From contig CAJUOE010000035.1 in assembly GCA_910587895.1 (NCBI GenBank), forward strand, positions 1 through 58,537: a DNA stretch of 58,537 bases. Direction: 5' to 3'. Each line of letters opens with the position of its first letter. The stretch's first letter is position 1. The position numbers and the translations under genes are program-made. The notes beneath the pieces are model-generated. The model was not told the origin of the DNA. It saw only the letters and a list, made by a program, of their open reading frames with translations, and did not search any database. Positions 45,501 through 54,761 of the stretch are shown here, piece after piece. This stretch comes from an uncultured Lachnospiraceae bacterium (GTDB lineage: Bacteria > Bacillota > Clostridia > Lachnospirales > Lachnospiraceae).

Positions 45501-46823
45501 ATGATTTGTTTTAAATGCCAGAGCGAGATACCGGATGAAAGCATTTTTTGCCCTAAATGCGGGAACAAAATAATGGAAGGTGCAACGGGGGAAACGGCGA
45601 ATAATTTTAAGCCCAAGCGCAAAGGCCGTAAGGTGATTGTAATTATATTGGCGGTTTTAATATGTATTGCACTGCTCGCCGGAGTGGGTGTTCTTGTTGC
45701 AAAGCAGATGGAACTGACAAGGAAAGTGGAACAGTTTCAGGAATTGTTGGAGACACAGCAATATGCAAGTGCGTTAGAATATTATGAGGAGTATAAATCG
45801 GAGCCTGATTTTACAGAAAAAGCAGATAAAGATGTAATAGAAAGGTACGAGAAAGCATCCGAAGACAAAGATGAGAAATTGGAAGTGGCGCTGTTTAACA
45901 GCGGAATTCTTCCGCAGGATTATGTAGCGGAATTGGAAAAGGCGATTAAGACTGAGATTGATGAAAAGAAGGAACGTTTTCTTAAAGAGGGGGGGACATT
46001 TAAAGATTTCAAGAATGAGGTAAAAAAATATCTGGAGTATAATAATAAGACAATTACGGATTTGACAGATGCTGCTAACAAGGAAATGAGTACATTGATT
46101 CAGTCCAGGGCTGCATACCAAAGAGCGGAGGAATCAAAAGGGAAAAAAGAATATTATGATGCTTTGGTAAATTATTCAAAGGTGGCTGAGACGGATTCAA
46201 AGTATAGTGACGCACAATCCAAAATGGAGGAAATTACGCCACTGTATAAAGAAGAAGTCATGGGGAAAGTAGAAAAGATTATCAAAGATAAAGACTATGA
46301 CCAGGCAGTCAAGGAAATTGAAACATTGAAAAAATATTGCGCGGATTCTGACGTGGAATCCAGGCTTAAAGAGATAAAAGAGCAGAAGGCTGCCTATGAT
46401 GAGGAACAAAAGCAGATAAAAATGCAGCAATTTAAGGATTCGCAAGAAGTGGAAGTTATTTCGGCAGAGGCGATAAATGAAGGCTATTATCTTAGAATTA
46501 TGAAGGCTCAAATTGTCTTAAAAAATAATTCCGATAAAGTAGCCAAGGATGTAAGGGTTAGCATTCTGTGCTATGATGATAATGGTTATCCGGTAAGAGT
46601 GGGCTACAGTTTTCTGGGAGACCATGAAAATTTGGCATATGCTAACTATACTACCTGCAATATTCAGCCGGGAGGGACCTATGGTAGTGAATGGGTAGTT
46701 GATATTCCTGATCAATGTAGGAAGGTAAAGGCTTGTGTGAAAAGTGTGACCTATGTGAATGGACTTGTCTGGCAAAATCCCTATTATGATTATTGGCTGG
46801 AGGAAAATTATGCAGCATATTAG
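45501..46823 (+). CDS. Zinc-ribbon, single-span membrane protein with coiled-coil and C-terminal beta domain
   Basis: 440 residues. An N-terminal zinc ribbon has C3, C6, C17 and C20 (MICFKCQSE, IFCPKCGNK). A linker leads to one membrane segment (about 43-67: KVIVIILAVLICIALLAGVGVLVA). Residues 70-310 are charged, helical and repeat-like (coiled coil or TPR-like: YYEEYKSEPDF, YYDALVNYSKVAETDSKYSDA). The last 115 residues form a beta-rich domain (IVLKNNSDKVAKDVRVSILCYDDNGYPV), reminiscent of DUF5780. Role unknown; probably envelope-associated. It is a one-gene unit between the sigma genes and rpoB, with its own promoter. Confidence 0.8.
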   Translation: MICFKCQSEIPDESIFCPKCGNKIMEGATGETANNFKPKRKGRKVIVIILAVLICIALLAGVGVLVAKQMELTRKVEQFQELLETQQYASALEYYEEYKSEPDFTEKADKDVIERYEKASEDKDEKLEVALFNSGILPQDYVAELEKAIKTEIDEKKERFLKEGGTFKDFKNEVKKYLEYNNKTITDLTDAANKEMSTLIQSRAAYQRAEESKGKKEYYDALVNYSKVAETDSKYSDAQSKMEEITPLYKEEVMGKVEKIIKDKDYDQAVKEIETLKKYCADSDVESRLKEIKEQKAAYDEEQKQIKMQQFKDSQEVEVISAEAINEGYYLRIMKAQIVLKNNSDKVAKDVRVSILCYDDNGYPVRVGYSFLGDHENLAYANYTTCNIQPGGTYGSEWVVDIPDQCRKVKACVKSVTYVNGLVWQNPYYDYWLEENYAAY

Positions 46824-46967
46824 AGGATGTTGTTCCTCGGAACAGATTTAAAACTGGATGGGGAAATTAGCAGAAAACTGGCGGATTATTATCTGGAACG
46901 ATTGATTTGTGATCCTGGGAAATATGATAAAGTAAAATTAGGAGACAAAACTGTTGGAAAATTTTCC

Positions 46968-46997
46968 TTGACATGGAATTATCACTTATGCTATCAT
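46968..46997 (+). promoter_or_regulatory. Sigma-A promoter of rpoB-rpoC
   Basis: TTGACA (46968-46973, perfect), an 18-base spacer and TATCAT (46992-46997), with TG at 46989-46990 making an extended -10. About 78 bases before rpoB. The gap 46824-47074 otherwise holds only a doubtful short frame and this leader. Confidence 0.8.
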
Positions 46998-47074
46998 ATA
47001 AAATGCGCTATTGTGGTAACGTATACTCATTGCCAGGCAGTAGATAGATTATAAAAACGAGAGGTGAAACGTCA

Positions 47075-50000
47075 ATGGAGAAAAACAGAATACGTCCGAT
47101 TAAAGCAGGAAAAAGCGTTCGTATGAGTTACTCGCGACAAAAGGAAGTATTGGAAATGCCGAACCTGATTGAGGTTCAGAAGAATTCTTACAACTGGTTC
47201 ATCAGTGAAGGATTAAAAGAAGTATTTGCTGATATTTCTCCCATCGCAGATTACAGCGGACAGTTGAGTCTGGAATTTGTTGGATTTACATTGTGCGAAG
47301 ATGATGTGAAATATTCCATCGCAGAATGTAAAGAGCGAGATGCAACCTATGCTGCACCCCTGAAAGTAAAAGTCAGATTTTACAACAAAGAGGCAGTGGA
47401 AGAGGTCAAAGATTATGAAATCTTCATGGGCGATTTACCACTTATGACAGAGACGGGAACGTTTGTGATTAATGGTGCAGAGCGTGTTATCGTTAGTCAG
47501 CTGGTGCGTTCTCCCGGTATCTATTATGGAATTGCACACGATAAAGTGGGCAAGACCCTCTATTCCTGCACGGTAATTCCCAACCGAGGCGCATGGTTGG
47601 AGTATGAGACAGATTCCAATGATGTATTTTATGTGCGTGTGGACAGAACGAGAAAAGTTCCGGTCACCGTATTGATTCGTGCGCTTGGAATTGGAACCAA
47701 TCAGGAGATTATTGATCTGTTTGGAGAAGAGCCCAAGATTGTTGCAAGTTTTGGAAAAGATGTTGCCACCAATTACCAGGAAGGTCTTCTGGAATTATAT
47801 AAGAAGATACGTCCCGGTGAGCCGCTTACCGTGGAGAGCGCGGAGAGTTTAATCAATGCAATGTTTTTCGACCCCAGACGCTATGATCTGGCGAAGGTCG
47901 GCAGATATAAATTTAACAAGAAACTGTCCTTGCGGAATCGTATTAACGGACAGGTTCTTGCTGAGGACGTCGTAGATCAGACGACAGGTGAAATTGTAGC
48001 AAAGAAAGGCACTACCGTGGATCGCGAACTTGCAGACGCCATTCAGAATACGGCTGCTCCGTATGTATGGATTCAGGGCGAGGAGCGCAATATCAAGGTA
48101 TTGTCCAACCTTATGGTGGATGTGACAAATTACGTTGATATTGACAGGACAGAAGCAAGGAGCCTGGGAATCACGGAATTAGTATATTATCCGGTGCTGG
48201 AAACAATATTAGAAGAAAATGAGAGCCTGGAAGATATGAAGGAAGCACTGCACAGAAATGCAGCAGATTTGATTCCGAAGCATATCACCAGAGAAGATAT
48301 TTTAGCTTCTATTAATTATAATATGCATCTGGAGTATGGTCTTGGAAATGACGATGACATCGACCATTTGGGTAACCGTCGTATCCGTGCAGTGGGTGAG
48401 CTGCTCCAGAACCAGTACAGAATTGGTCTGTCCAGAATGGAACGTGTGGTTCGTGAGAGAATGACGACGCAGGATTTGCAGGGGATTTCTCCGCAGAGCC
48501 TGATTAATATTAAACCGGTGACTGCTGCCGTGAAGGAATTCTTTGGTTCTTCCCAGTTGTCACAGTTTATGGATCAGAACAACCCCTTGGGTGAGCTGAC
48601 GCACAAGAGGCGTCTCTCTGCTTTGGGGCCTGGCGGTTTGTCCAGGGATCGCGCCGGATTTGAGGTGCGTGACGTACATTACTCCCATTATGGAAGAATG
48701 TGCCCGATTGAGACCCCTGAGGGACCGAACATCGGTCTGATTAACTCACTGGCAACGTATGCCAGAATCAATGAATATGGTTTCGTGGAAGCGCCTTACC
48801 GCAAGATTGATAAGTCCGATCCTAAGAATCCGCGCGTAACAGATGAAGTTGTTTATATGACGGCGGATGAGGAAGACAATTACCATGTGGCACAGGCAAA
48901 TGAGGCGCTGGACGAAGATGGACATTTTGTGAGAAATTCCGTGTCCGGCCGTTATCGTGAGGAGACGCAGGAATACGAGAAGGCAATGTTTGATTATATG
49001 GACGTGTCGCCGAAGATGGTATTCTCCGTGGCTACGGCGTTGATTCCGTTCCTTGAAAATGACGACGCGAACCGTGCGCTGATGGGTTCGAACATGCAGC
49101 GTCAGGCAGTGCCGCTTCTGACCACGGAAGCGCCGGCGGTAGGAACCGGTATGGAGACAAAAGCCGCAGAGGACTCCGGCGTCTGTGTGCTGGCGAAACG
49201 CGGCGGTGTGGTAGAGCGTGCCGTTTCCAATGAAATTACGATAAAGACAGACGATGGAAATCGTGATGTCTATAAATTGACGAAATTTTTACGCAGCAAT
49301 CAATCCAACTGCTATAACCAGAGACCGATTGTATACAAGGGTGATAAGGTAGAGGCAGGACAGGTGATTGCAGATGGTCCTTCCACATCCAATGGAGAGC
49401 TTGCTCTGGGCAAGAATCCGTTGATTGGATTTATGACCTGGGAAGGATATAACTACGAGGATGCTGTTCTCCTCAGTGAGAGACTGGTACAGGAGGATGT
49501 ATATACCTCCGTCCATATCGAAGAGTATGAGGCGGAAGCGCGTGATACCAAGCTGGGGCCGGAAGAGATTACGGGAGACGTTCCCGGCGTTGGTGACGAT
49601 GCGCTGAAGGATCTGGATGAACGCGGAATTATCCGTATTGGTGCGGAGGTACGTGCCGGAGACATTCTTGTGGGTAAGGTAACCCCCAAGGGCGAGACGG
49701 AGCTTACCGCAGAAGAGCGCCTTCTGCGTGCGATTTTCGGTGAGAAAGCGCGTGAAGTCCGTGATACGTCCCTGAAGGTTCCGCATGGAGAATACGGTAT
49801 TGTTGTGGATGCCAAAGTATTTACCAGAGATAACGGCGATGAGCTTTCTCCGGGGGTAAATCAGGCAGTCCGCATTTACATTGCGCAGAAGAGAAAGATT
49901 TCTGTAGGAGATAAGATGGCAGGACGCCACGGTAACAAGGGTGTTGTTTCCAGGGTGCTTCCGGTAGAGGATATGCCATTTCTGCCGAATGGAAGGCCGC

Positions 50001-50944
50001 TGGATATTGTGTTGAATCCGCTGGGCGTGCCGTCGCGTATGAATATCGGACAGGTGCTGGAGATTCATTTAAGCCTTGCGGCAAAAGCGCTTGGATTTAA
50101 CATTGCCACACCGGTTTTCGATGGCGCGGATGAGAATGATATCATGGATACGCTGGATTTGGCGAATGACTATGTAAATCTTTCCTGGGAAGAGTTTGAG
50201 GCAAAACACAAAGAAGAGCTGCTCCCGGAAGTGATGGAATATCTGCATCAAAACAGAGATCACAGAGAGGTATGGAAAGGCGTTCCGCTGTCCCGTGACG
50301 GTAAGGTAAGGCTGCGTGATGGCCGTACCGGAGAGTATTTTGACAGCCCGGTAACGATTGGACACATGCATTACCTGAAACTCCACCATCTGGTAGACGA
50401 TAAGATCCATGCGCGTTCCACCGGACCGTACTCGCTGGTAACGCAGCAGCCGCTGGGTGGTAAGGCGCAGTTTGGCGGACAGCGTTTCGGAGAGATGGAG
50501 GTTTGGGCTCTGGAGGCATACGGTGCATCTTACACCTTGCAGGAGATCCTGACTGTGAAGTCGGATGACGTCATCGGACGTGTGAAGACGTATGAGGCGA
50601 TTATTAAGGGTGACAATATCCCCAAACCGGGTATCCCGGAATCCTTTAAGGTACTCCTGAAAGAATTGCAGTCATTGGGACTGGATGTAAAAGTTCTGGA
50701 TGAAAACAGAGAAGAAATAGAGCTTATGGAGACCAGCGAATACGGCAATACGGATTTGAATGCCATTATCGCCGGAGACCGTAACTTTGCTTTCGAGGAG
50801 GAAGAGTCCTTCGGAGAGATGGGCTTTAGCAAGCAGGAATTCAATGAGGAAAGTGAAGAACTGGTTGACATAGAAGAAGATGATGAAGAGGATGCATTAG
50901 AACTAGAGGACGATTTCGCCGACTTTGAAGATGTTCTTGAATAG
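47075..50944 (+). CDS. rpoB: RNA polymerase beta subunit
   Basis: 1289 residues, the catalytic beta subunit. The rifampicin region reads SSQLSQFMDQNNPLGELTHK then RRLSALGPGG; the residues equivalent to E. coli D516, H526 and S531 are the susceptible wild-type forms. Further hallmarks are HYGRMCPIETPEGPNIGLI, GDKMAGRHGNKGVVS and the near-terminal GGKAQFGGQRFGEMEVWALEAYGA. A very acidic C-terminal tail (EEDDEEDALELEDDFADFED) follows. GAGAGGTG precedes ATG 47075. rpoC begins 24 bases after its stop. Confidence 0.99.
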   Translation: MEKNRIRPIKAGKSVRMSYSRQKEVLEMPNLIEVQKNSYNWFISEGLKEVFADISPIADYSGQLSLEFVGFTLCEDDVKYSIAECKERDATYAAPLKVKVRFYNKEAVEEVKDYEIFMGDLPLMTETGTFVINGAERVIVSQLVRSPGIYYGIAHDKVGKTLYSCTVIPNRGAWLEYETDSNDVFYVRVDRTRKVPVTVLIRALGIGTNQEIIDLFGEEPKIVASFGKDVATNYQEGLLELYKKIRPGEPLTVESAESLINAMFFDPRRYDLAKVGRYKFNKKLSLRNRINGQVLAEDVVDQTTGEIVAKKGTTVDRELADAIQNTAAPYVWIQGEERNIKVLSNLMVDVTNYVDIDRTEARSLGITELVYYPVLETILEENESLEDMKEALHRNAADLIPKHITREDILASINYNMHLEYGLGNDDDIDHLGNRRIRAVGELLQNQYRIGLSRMERVVRERMTTQDLQGISPQSLINIKPVTAAVKEFFGSSQLSQFMDQNNPLGELTHKRRLSALGPGGLSRDRAGFEVRDVHYSHYGRMCPIETPEGPNIGLINSLATYARINEYGFVEAPYRKIDKSDPKNPRVTDEVVYMTADEEDNYHVAQANEALDEDGHFVRNSVSGRYREETQEYEKAMFDYMDVSPKMVFSVATALIPFLENDDANRALMGSNMQRQAVPLLTTEAPAVGTGMETKAAEDSGVCVLAKRGGVVERAVSNEITIKTDDGNRDVYKLTKFLRSNQSNCYNQRPIVYKGDKVEAGQVIADGPSTSNGELALGKNPLIGFMTWEGYNYEDAVLLSERLVQEDVYTSVHIEEYEAEARDTKLGPEEITGDVPGVGDDALKDLDERGIIRIGAEVRAGDILVGKVTPKGETELTAEERLLRAIFGEKAREVRDTSLKVPHGEYGIVVDAKVFTRDNGDELSPGVNQAVRIYIAQKRKISVGDKMAGRHGNKGVVSRVLPVEDMPFLPNGRPLDIVLNPLGVPSRMNIGQVLEIHLSLAAKALGFNIATPVFDGADENDIMDTLDLANDYVNLSWEEFEAKHKEELLPEVMEYLHQNRDHREVWKGVPLSRDGKVRLRDGRTGEYFDSPVTIGHMHYLKLHHLVDDKIHARSTGPYSLVTQQPLGGKAQFGGQRFGEMEVWALEAYGASYTLQEILTVKSDDVIGRVKTYEAIIKGDNIPKPGIPESFKVLLKELQSLGLDVKVLDENREEIELMETSEYGNTDLNAIIAGDRNFAFEEEESFGEMGFSKQEFNEESEELVDIEEDDEEDALELEDDFADFEDVLE

Positions 50945-50968
50945 AGAATAGGAGAAGGGAGAGTCACC

Positions 50969-53900
50969 ATGCCAGAAACAATGAATAAAGAAAAATATCA
51001 GCCAATCACGTTTGATGCGATTAAGATTGGTTTGGCGTCACCTGAAAAAATTCGTGAATGGTCCAGAGGCGAAGTAAAAAAGCCGGAGACCATCAATTAT
51101 AGAACCCTGAAACCGGAGAAGGACGGCCTGTTTTGCGAGAAGATTTTCGGACCCAGCAAAGACTGGGAGTGCCATTGTGGTAAATATAAGAAAATCCGCT
51201 ACAAAGGCGTTGTCTGTGACCGTTGCGGCGTGGAAATCACCAAAGCCAGCGTGCGCAGGGAGAGAATGGGACATATCGAGCTTGCAGCTCCGGTATCCCA
51301 CATCTGGTATTTCAAGGGAATACCCAGCCGTATGGGACTGGTTCTGGATTTGTCACCCAGAACATTGGAGAAAGTGCTGTATTTTGCGTCTTACATCGTG
51401 TTGGATAAGGGCAGCAGTGATTTGCAGTACAAACAGGTATTGACTGAGGCAGAGTATCAGGAAGCAAGAGAGAAATTCGGCAGCGATTTCCGCGTGGGAA
51501 TGGGTGCGGAGTCCATCAAGGAGCTTCTGGAGTCGATTGATCTGGAGAAAGACGCACTGGAATTGAAGACGGCTTTAAAGGATGCTACCGGGCAGAAACG
51601 CGCCCGCATAATCAAGCGTCTGGAAGTCGTAGAGGCATTTCGCGGTTCTGGAAATAAGCCGGAGTGGATGATCATGGATGTAATTCCGGTAATTCCGCCT
51701 GATTTGCGTCCAATGGTACAGCTGGACGGCGGTCGTTTCGCGACCTCTGACCTGAATGATTTATACCGCCGGATTATCAACCGTAATAACCGTCTGCGCA
51801 GGCTTCTGGAATTGGGTGCGCCGGACATTATTGTAAGAAATGAGAAACGTATGCTGCAAGAAGCGGTTGATGCGTTGATTGACAACGGAAGAAGAGGACG
51901 TCCGGTAACCGGACCGGGTAACCGTGCGCTCAAATCCCTGTCTGATATGTTGAAGGGTAAATCTGGTCGTTTCCGTCAGAACCTGCTTGGAAAACGTGTG
52001 GATTATTCCGGTCGTTCCGTTATCGTGGTAGGGCCGGAACTTAAGATTTACCAGTGCGGCCTGCCCAAGGAAATGGCAATTGAGTTATTTAAGCCTTTCG
52101 TTATGAAAGAGCTGGTATATAATGGAGCAGCGCATAATATTAAGAGCGCAAAGAAGATGGTAGAGCGTCTTCAGCCTGAAGTTTGGGATGTTTTGGAGGA
52201 AGTAATCAAGGAGCATCCGGTAATGCTGAACCGTGCGCCTACCCTGCACAGACTGGGTATTCAGGCATTTGAGCCGATTCTGGTAGAGGGTAAGGCAATC
52301 AAGCTTCATCCGCTGGTATGTACGGCGTTTAATGCGGACTTTGACGGTGACCAGATGGCGGTACATCTTCCGTTGTCTGTAGAGGCACAGTCTGAGTGCA
52401 GATTCTTGCTGCTGTCACCGAACAACCTTTTGAAACCTTCCGACGGCGGCCCGGTAGCGGTTCCTTCCCAGGATATGGTGCTTGGAATCTACTACTTAAC
52501 ACAGGAAAGACCCGGGGCTTTAGGAGAAGGCAAATACTTTAAGAGTGTAAATGAGGCAATTCTTGCCTATGAGAATGACGCGCTGACGCTGCATTCCAGA
52601 ATTACGGCGCGTGTACAGCGCACGACGCCGGATGGCGAGGTAGTAAGCGGAAATGTAGAGTCCACGCTGGGACGTTTTATCTTCAATGAGATTTTACCGC
52701 AGGATCTGGGATTTGTAGACCGCAGCAAGCCGGAAGATCTGCTGAAACTGGAAGTGGATTTCCACGTAGGCAAAAAGGGCCTGAAACAGATTCTTGAAAA
52801 AGTCATCAATATCCATGGCGCGACGAAGACCGCAGAGGTATTGGACGATATCAAGGCGATGGGATACAAGTATTCCACCAGAGCGGCTATGACGGTATCC
52901 ATTTCCGATATGACGGTGCCGGCAAAGAAACCGGAACTGATTCAGAATGCGCAGGATACGGTGGATAAGATTACCAGGAACTATAAGCGCGGACTGATAA
53001 CCGAGGAAGAGCGATACAAGGAAGTCGTTGAGACCTGGAAACAGACGGACGATATTCTGACCAAGGAACTTCTGGATGGCCTTGATAAATATAATAACAT
53101 CTATATGATGGCGGATTCCGGAGCGCGTGGTTCGGATAAGCAGATTAAGCAGCTTGCAGGAATGCGTGGATTGATGGCAGATACGACGGGACGTACGATT
53201 GAGCTGCCGATTAAGTCAAATTTCCGTGAAGGACTGGACGTACTGGAATACTTTATGTCGGCGCATGGAGCACGTAAGGGACTTTCTGATACGGCATTGC
53301 GTACGGCAGACTCCGGTTACCTGACGAGACGTCTGGTAGACGTATCACAGGAATTGATTATCCGCGATATTGACTGCTGTGAAGGAAAGTCGATTCCTGG
53401 CATGTATGTGAAAGCGTTCATGGATGGAAAAGAAGAGATAGAGAGCTTGCAGGAGCGGATTACCGGTCGTTTTTCCTGCGATACGATTTGTGACACCGAG
53501 GGAAATGTCCTTGTGAAGGCAAATCATATGATTACGCCCAAACGTGCCGCACTGGTTATGAGCAAGGGCGTTGACGAAAAGGGAGAACCGCTCACCAGAG
53601 TTAAGATTCGTACTGTATTGACCTGCCGTTCCCACAATGGAATCTGTGCAAAATGTTATGGAGCGAACATGGCAACCGGCCAGGCGGTACAGGTAGGAGA
53701 ATCCGTAGGAATTATCGCGGCACAGTCGATTGGAGAGCCGGGTACACAGCTTACGATGCGTACCTTCCATACCGGCGGTGTTGCCGGAAACGATATCACA
53801 CAGGGTCTTCCGCGTGTGGAGGAGTTATTTGAGGCACGTAAACCGAAAGGACTTGCCATTATTACAGAATTTGCGGGTGTTGCCACGATTAAAGACACCA

Positions 53901-54652
53901 AGAAGAAACGTGAAATTATTGTCACCAACGAAGAGACCGGGGAGACGAAGGCATACCTGATTCCTTACGGTTCCCGTATTAAGATAGCGGACGGCGCAAT
54001 CCTTGAGGCTGGCGATGAACTGACCGAAGGTAGCGTCAACCCGCACGACATCCTCAAAATCAAGGGTGTGCGCGCCGTACAGGATTATATGATTCAGGAA
54101 GTACAGCGTGTTTACCGCCTGCAGGGTGTGGAAATCAATGATAAGCATATTGAAGTGATTGTGCGCCAGATGTTGAAGAAAATCCGCATCGAGAATAACG
54201 GAGATTCCGAGTTCCTTCCGGGAACACTGGTGGACATCCTGGAATATGAAGATGCGAACGAAAGACTGGAAGAGGAAGGCAAAGAGCCGGCGGAGGGCAA
54301 ACAGGTTATGCTGGGAATTACCAAAGCATCCCTTGCCACCAATTCATTTCTGTCCGCAGCGTCTTTCCAGGAGACGACAAAGGTATTGACCGAGGCCGCA
54401 ATCAAAGGCAAGGTTGACCCGTTGATTGGATTGAAGGAGAATGTGCTGATTGGTAAGCTGATTCCTGCCGGAACCGGCATGAAACGCTACCACAACATTA
54501 AGCTTTCGACGGATGTCAGCGCAATGGATGATATATGCTTTGAAGAAGATATGGAAGATTTCGATTATAGTTCCGGGGAGGAAGAACCGCAGGATGAGAA
54601 TCCGGAAGAACTTGTGCAGGAAACCGTAGAAGAAGTTGTGGAAACAGAGTAA
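50969..54652 (+). CDS. rpoC: RNA polymerase beta-prime subunit
   Basis: 1227 residues. The N-terminal zinc site has C68, C70, C83 and C86 (ECHCGKY, VVCDRCGVE). The catalytic Mg-binding loop is NADFDGDQMAVH. The second zinc site (CRSHNGICAKCYG) and the bridge/trigger region (ARKGLSDTALRTADSGYLTRRL, GEPGTQLTMRTFHTGG) are intact. It ends in an acidic tail, like RpoB here. Start ATG 50969 is used with GGGAGAG upstream; ATG 50981 is an alternative. Co-transcribed with rpoB and closed by a terminator at 54663. Confidence 0.99.
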   Translation: MPETMNKEKYQPITFDAIKIGLASPEKIREWSRGEVKKPETINYRTLKPEKDGLFCEKIFGPSKDWECHCGKYKKIRYKGVVCDRCGVEITKASVRRERMGHIELAAPVSHIWYFKGIPSRMGLVLDLSPRTLEKVLYFASYIVLDKGSSDLQYKQVLTEAEYQEAREKFGSDFRVGMGAESIKELLESIDLEKDALELKTALKDATGQKRARIIKRLEVVEAFRGSGNKPEWMIMDVIPVIPPDLRPMVQLDGGRFATSDLNDLYRRIINRNNRLRRLLELGAPDIIVRNEKRMLQEAVDALIDNGRRGRPVTGPGNRALKSLSDMLKGKSGRFRQNLLGKRVDYSGRSVIVVGPELKIYQCGLPKEMAIELFKPFVMKELVYNGAAHNIKSAKKMVERLQPEVWDVLEEVIKEHPVMLNRAPTLHRLGIQAFEPILVEGKAIKLHPLVCTAFNADFDGDQMAVHLPLSVEAQSECRFLLLSPNNLLKPSDGGPVAVPSQDMVLGIYYLTQERPGALGEGKYFKSVNEAILAYENDALTLHSRITARVQRTTPDGEVVSGNVESTLGRFIFNEILPQDLGFVDRSKPEDLLKLEVDFHVGKKGLKQILEKVINIHGATKTAEVLDDIKAMGYKYSTRAAMTVSISDMTVPAKKPELIQNAQDTVDKITRNYKRGLITEEERYKEVVETWKQTDDILTKELLDGLDKYNNIYMMADSGARGSDKQIKQLAGMRGLMADTTGRTIELPIKSNFREGLDVLEYFMSAHGARKGLSDTALRTADSGYLTRRLVDVSQELIIRDIDCCEGKSIPGMYVKAFMDGKEEIESLQERITGRFSCDTICDTEGNVLVKANHMITPKRAALVMSKGVDEKGEPLTRVKIRTVLTCRSHNGICAKCYGANMATGQAVQVGESVGIIAAQSIGEPGTQLTMRTFHTGGVAGNDITQGLPRVEELFEARKPKGLAIITEFAGVATIKDTKKKREIIVTNEETGETKAYLIPYGSRIKIADGAILEAGDELTEGSVNPHDILKIKGVRAVQDYMIQEVQRVYRLQGVEINDKHIEVIVRQMLKKIRIENNGDSEFLPGTLVDILEYEDANERLEEEGKEPAEGKQVMLGITKASLATNSFLSAASFQETTKVLTEAAIKGKVDPLIGLKENVLIGKLIPAGTGMKRYHNIKLSTDVSAMDDICFEEDMEDFDYSSGEEEPQDENPEELVQETVEEVVETE

Positions 54653-54662
54653 AATGAGCGAC

Positions 54663-54713
54663 AAAGAGGGTGTCCTTAAGGCTGTGAGATAGCTGGAGGG
54701 ATGCCCCCTTTTT
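54663..54713 (+). terminator. Terminator of the rpoBC operon
   Basis: AAAGAGGGTGTCC (54663-54675) pairs with GGATGCCCCCTTT (54699-54711), with two G-T pairs and one mismatch, and the right arm runs into TTTTT. Confidence 0.75.
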
Positions 54714-54761
54714 CATATGTGTAGCAGATATAAAAACAGTGTTTGGGATGGAGGAGAAGGC

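Noticed and set aside
46827..47054. A 75-codon forward frame between the zinc-ribbon gene and rpoB
   Set aside because: It has no properly spaced ribosome site, runs through the rpoB promoter at 46968-46997 and has no recognisable product. At best a gene remnant.
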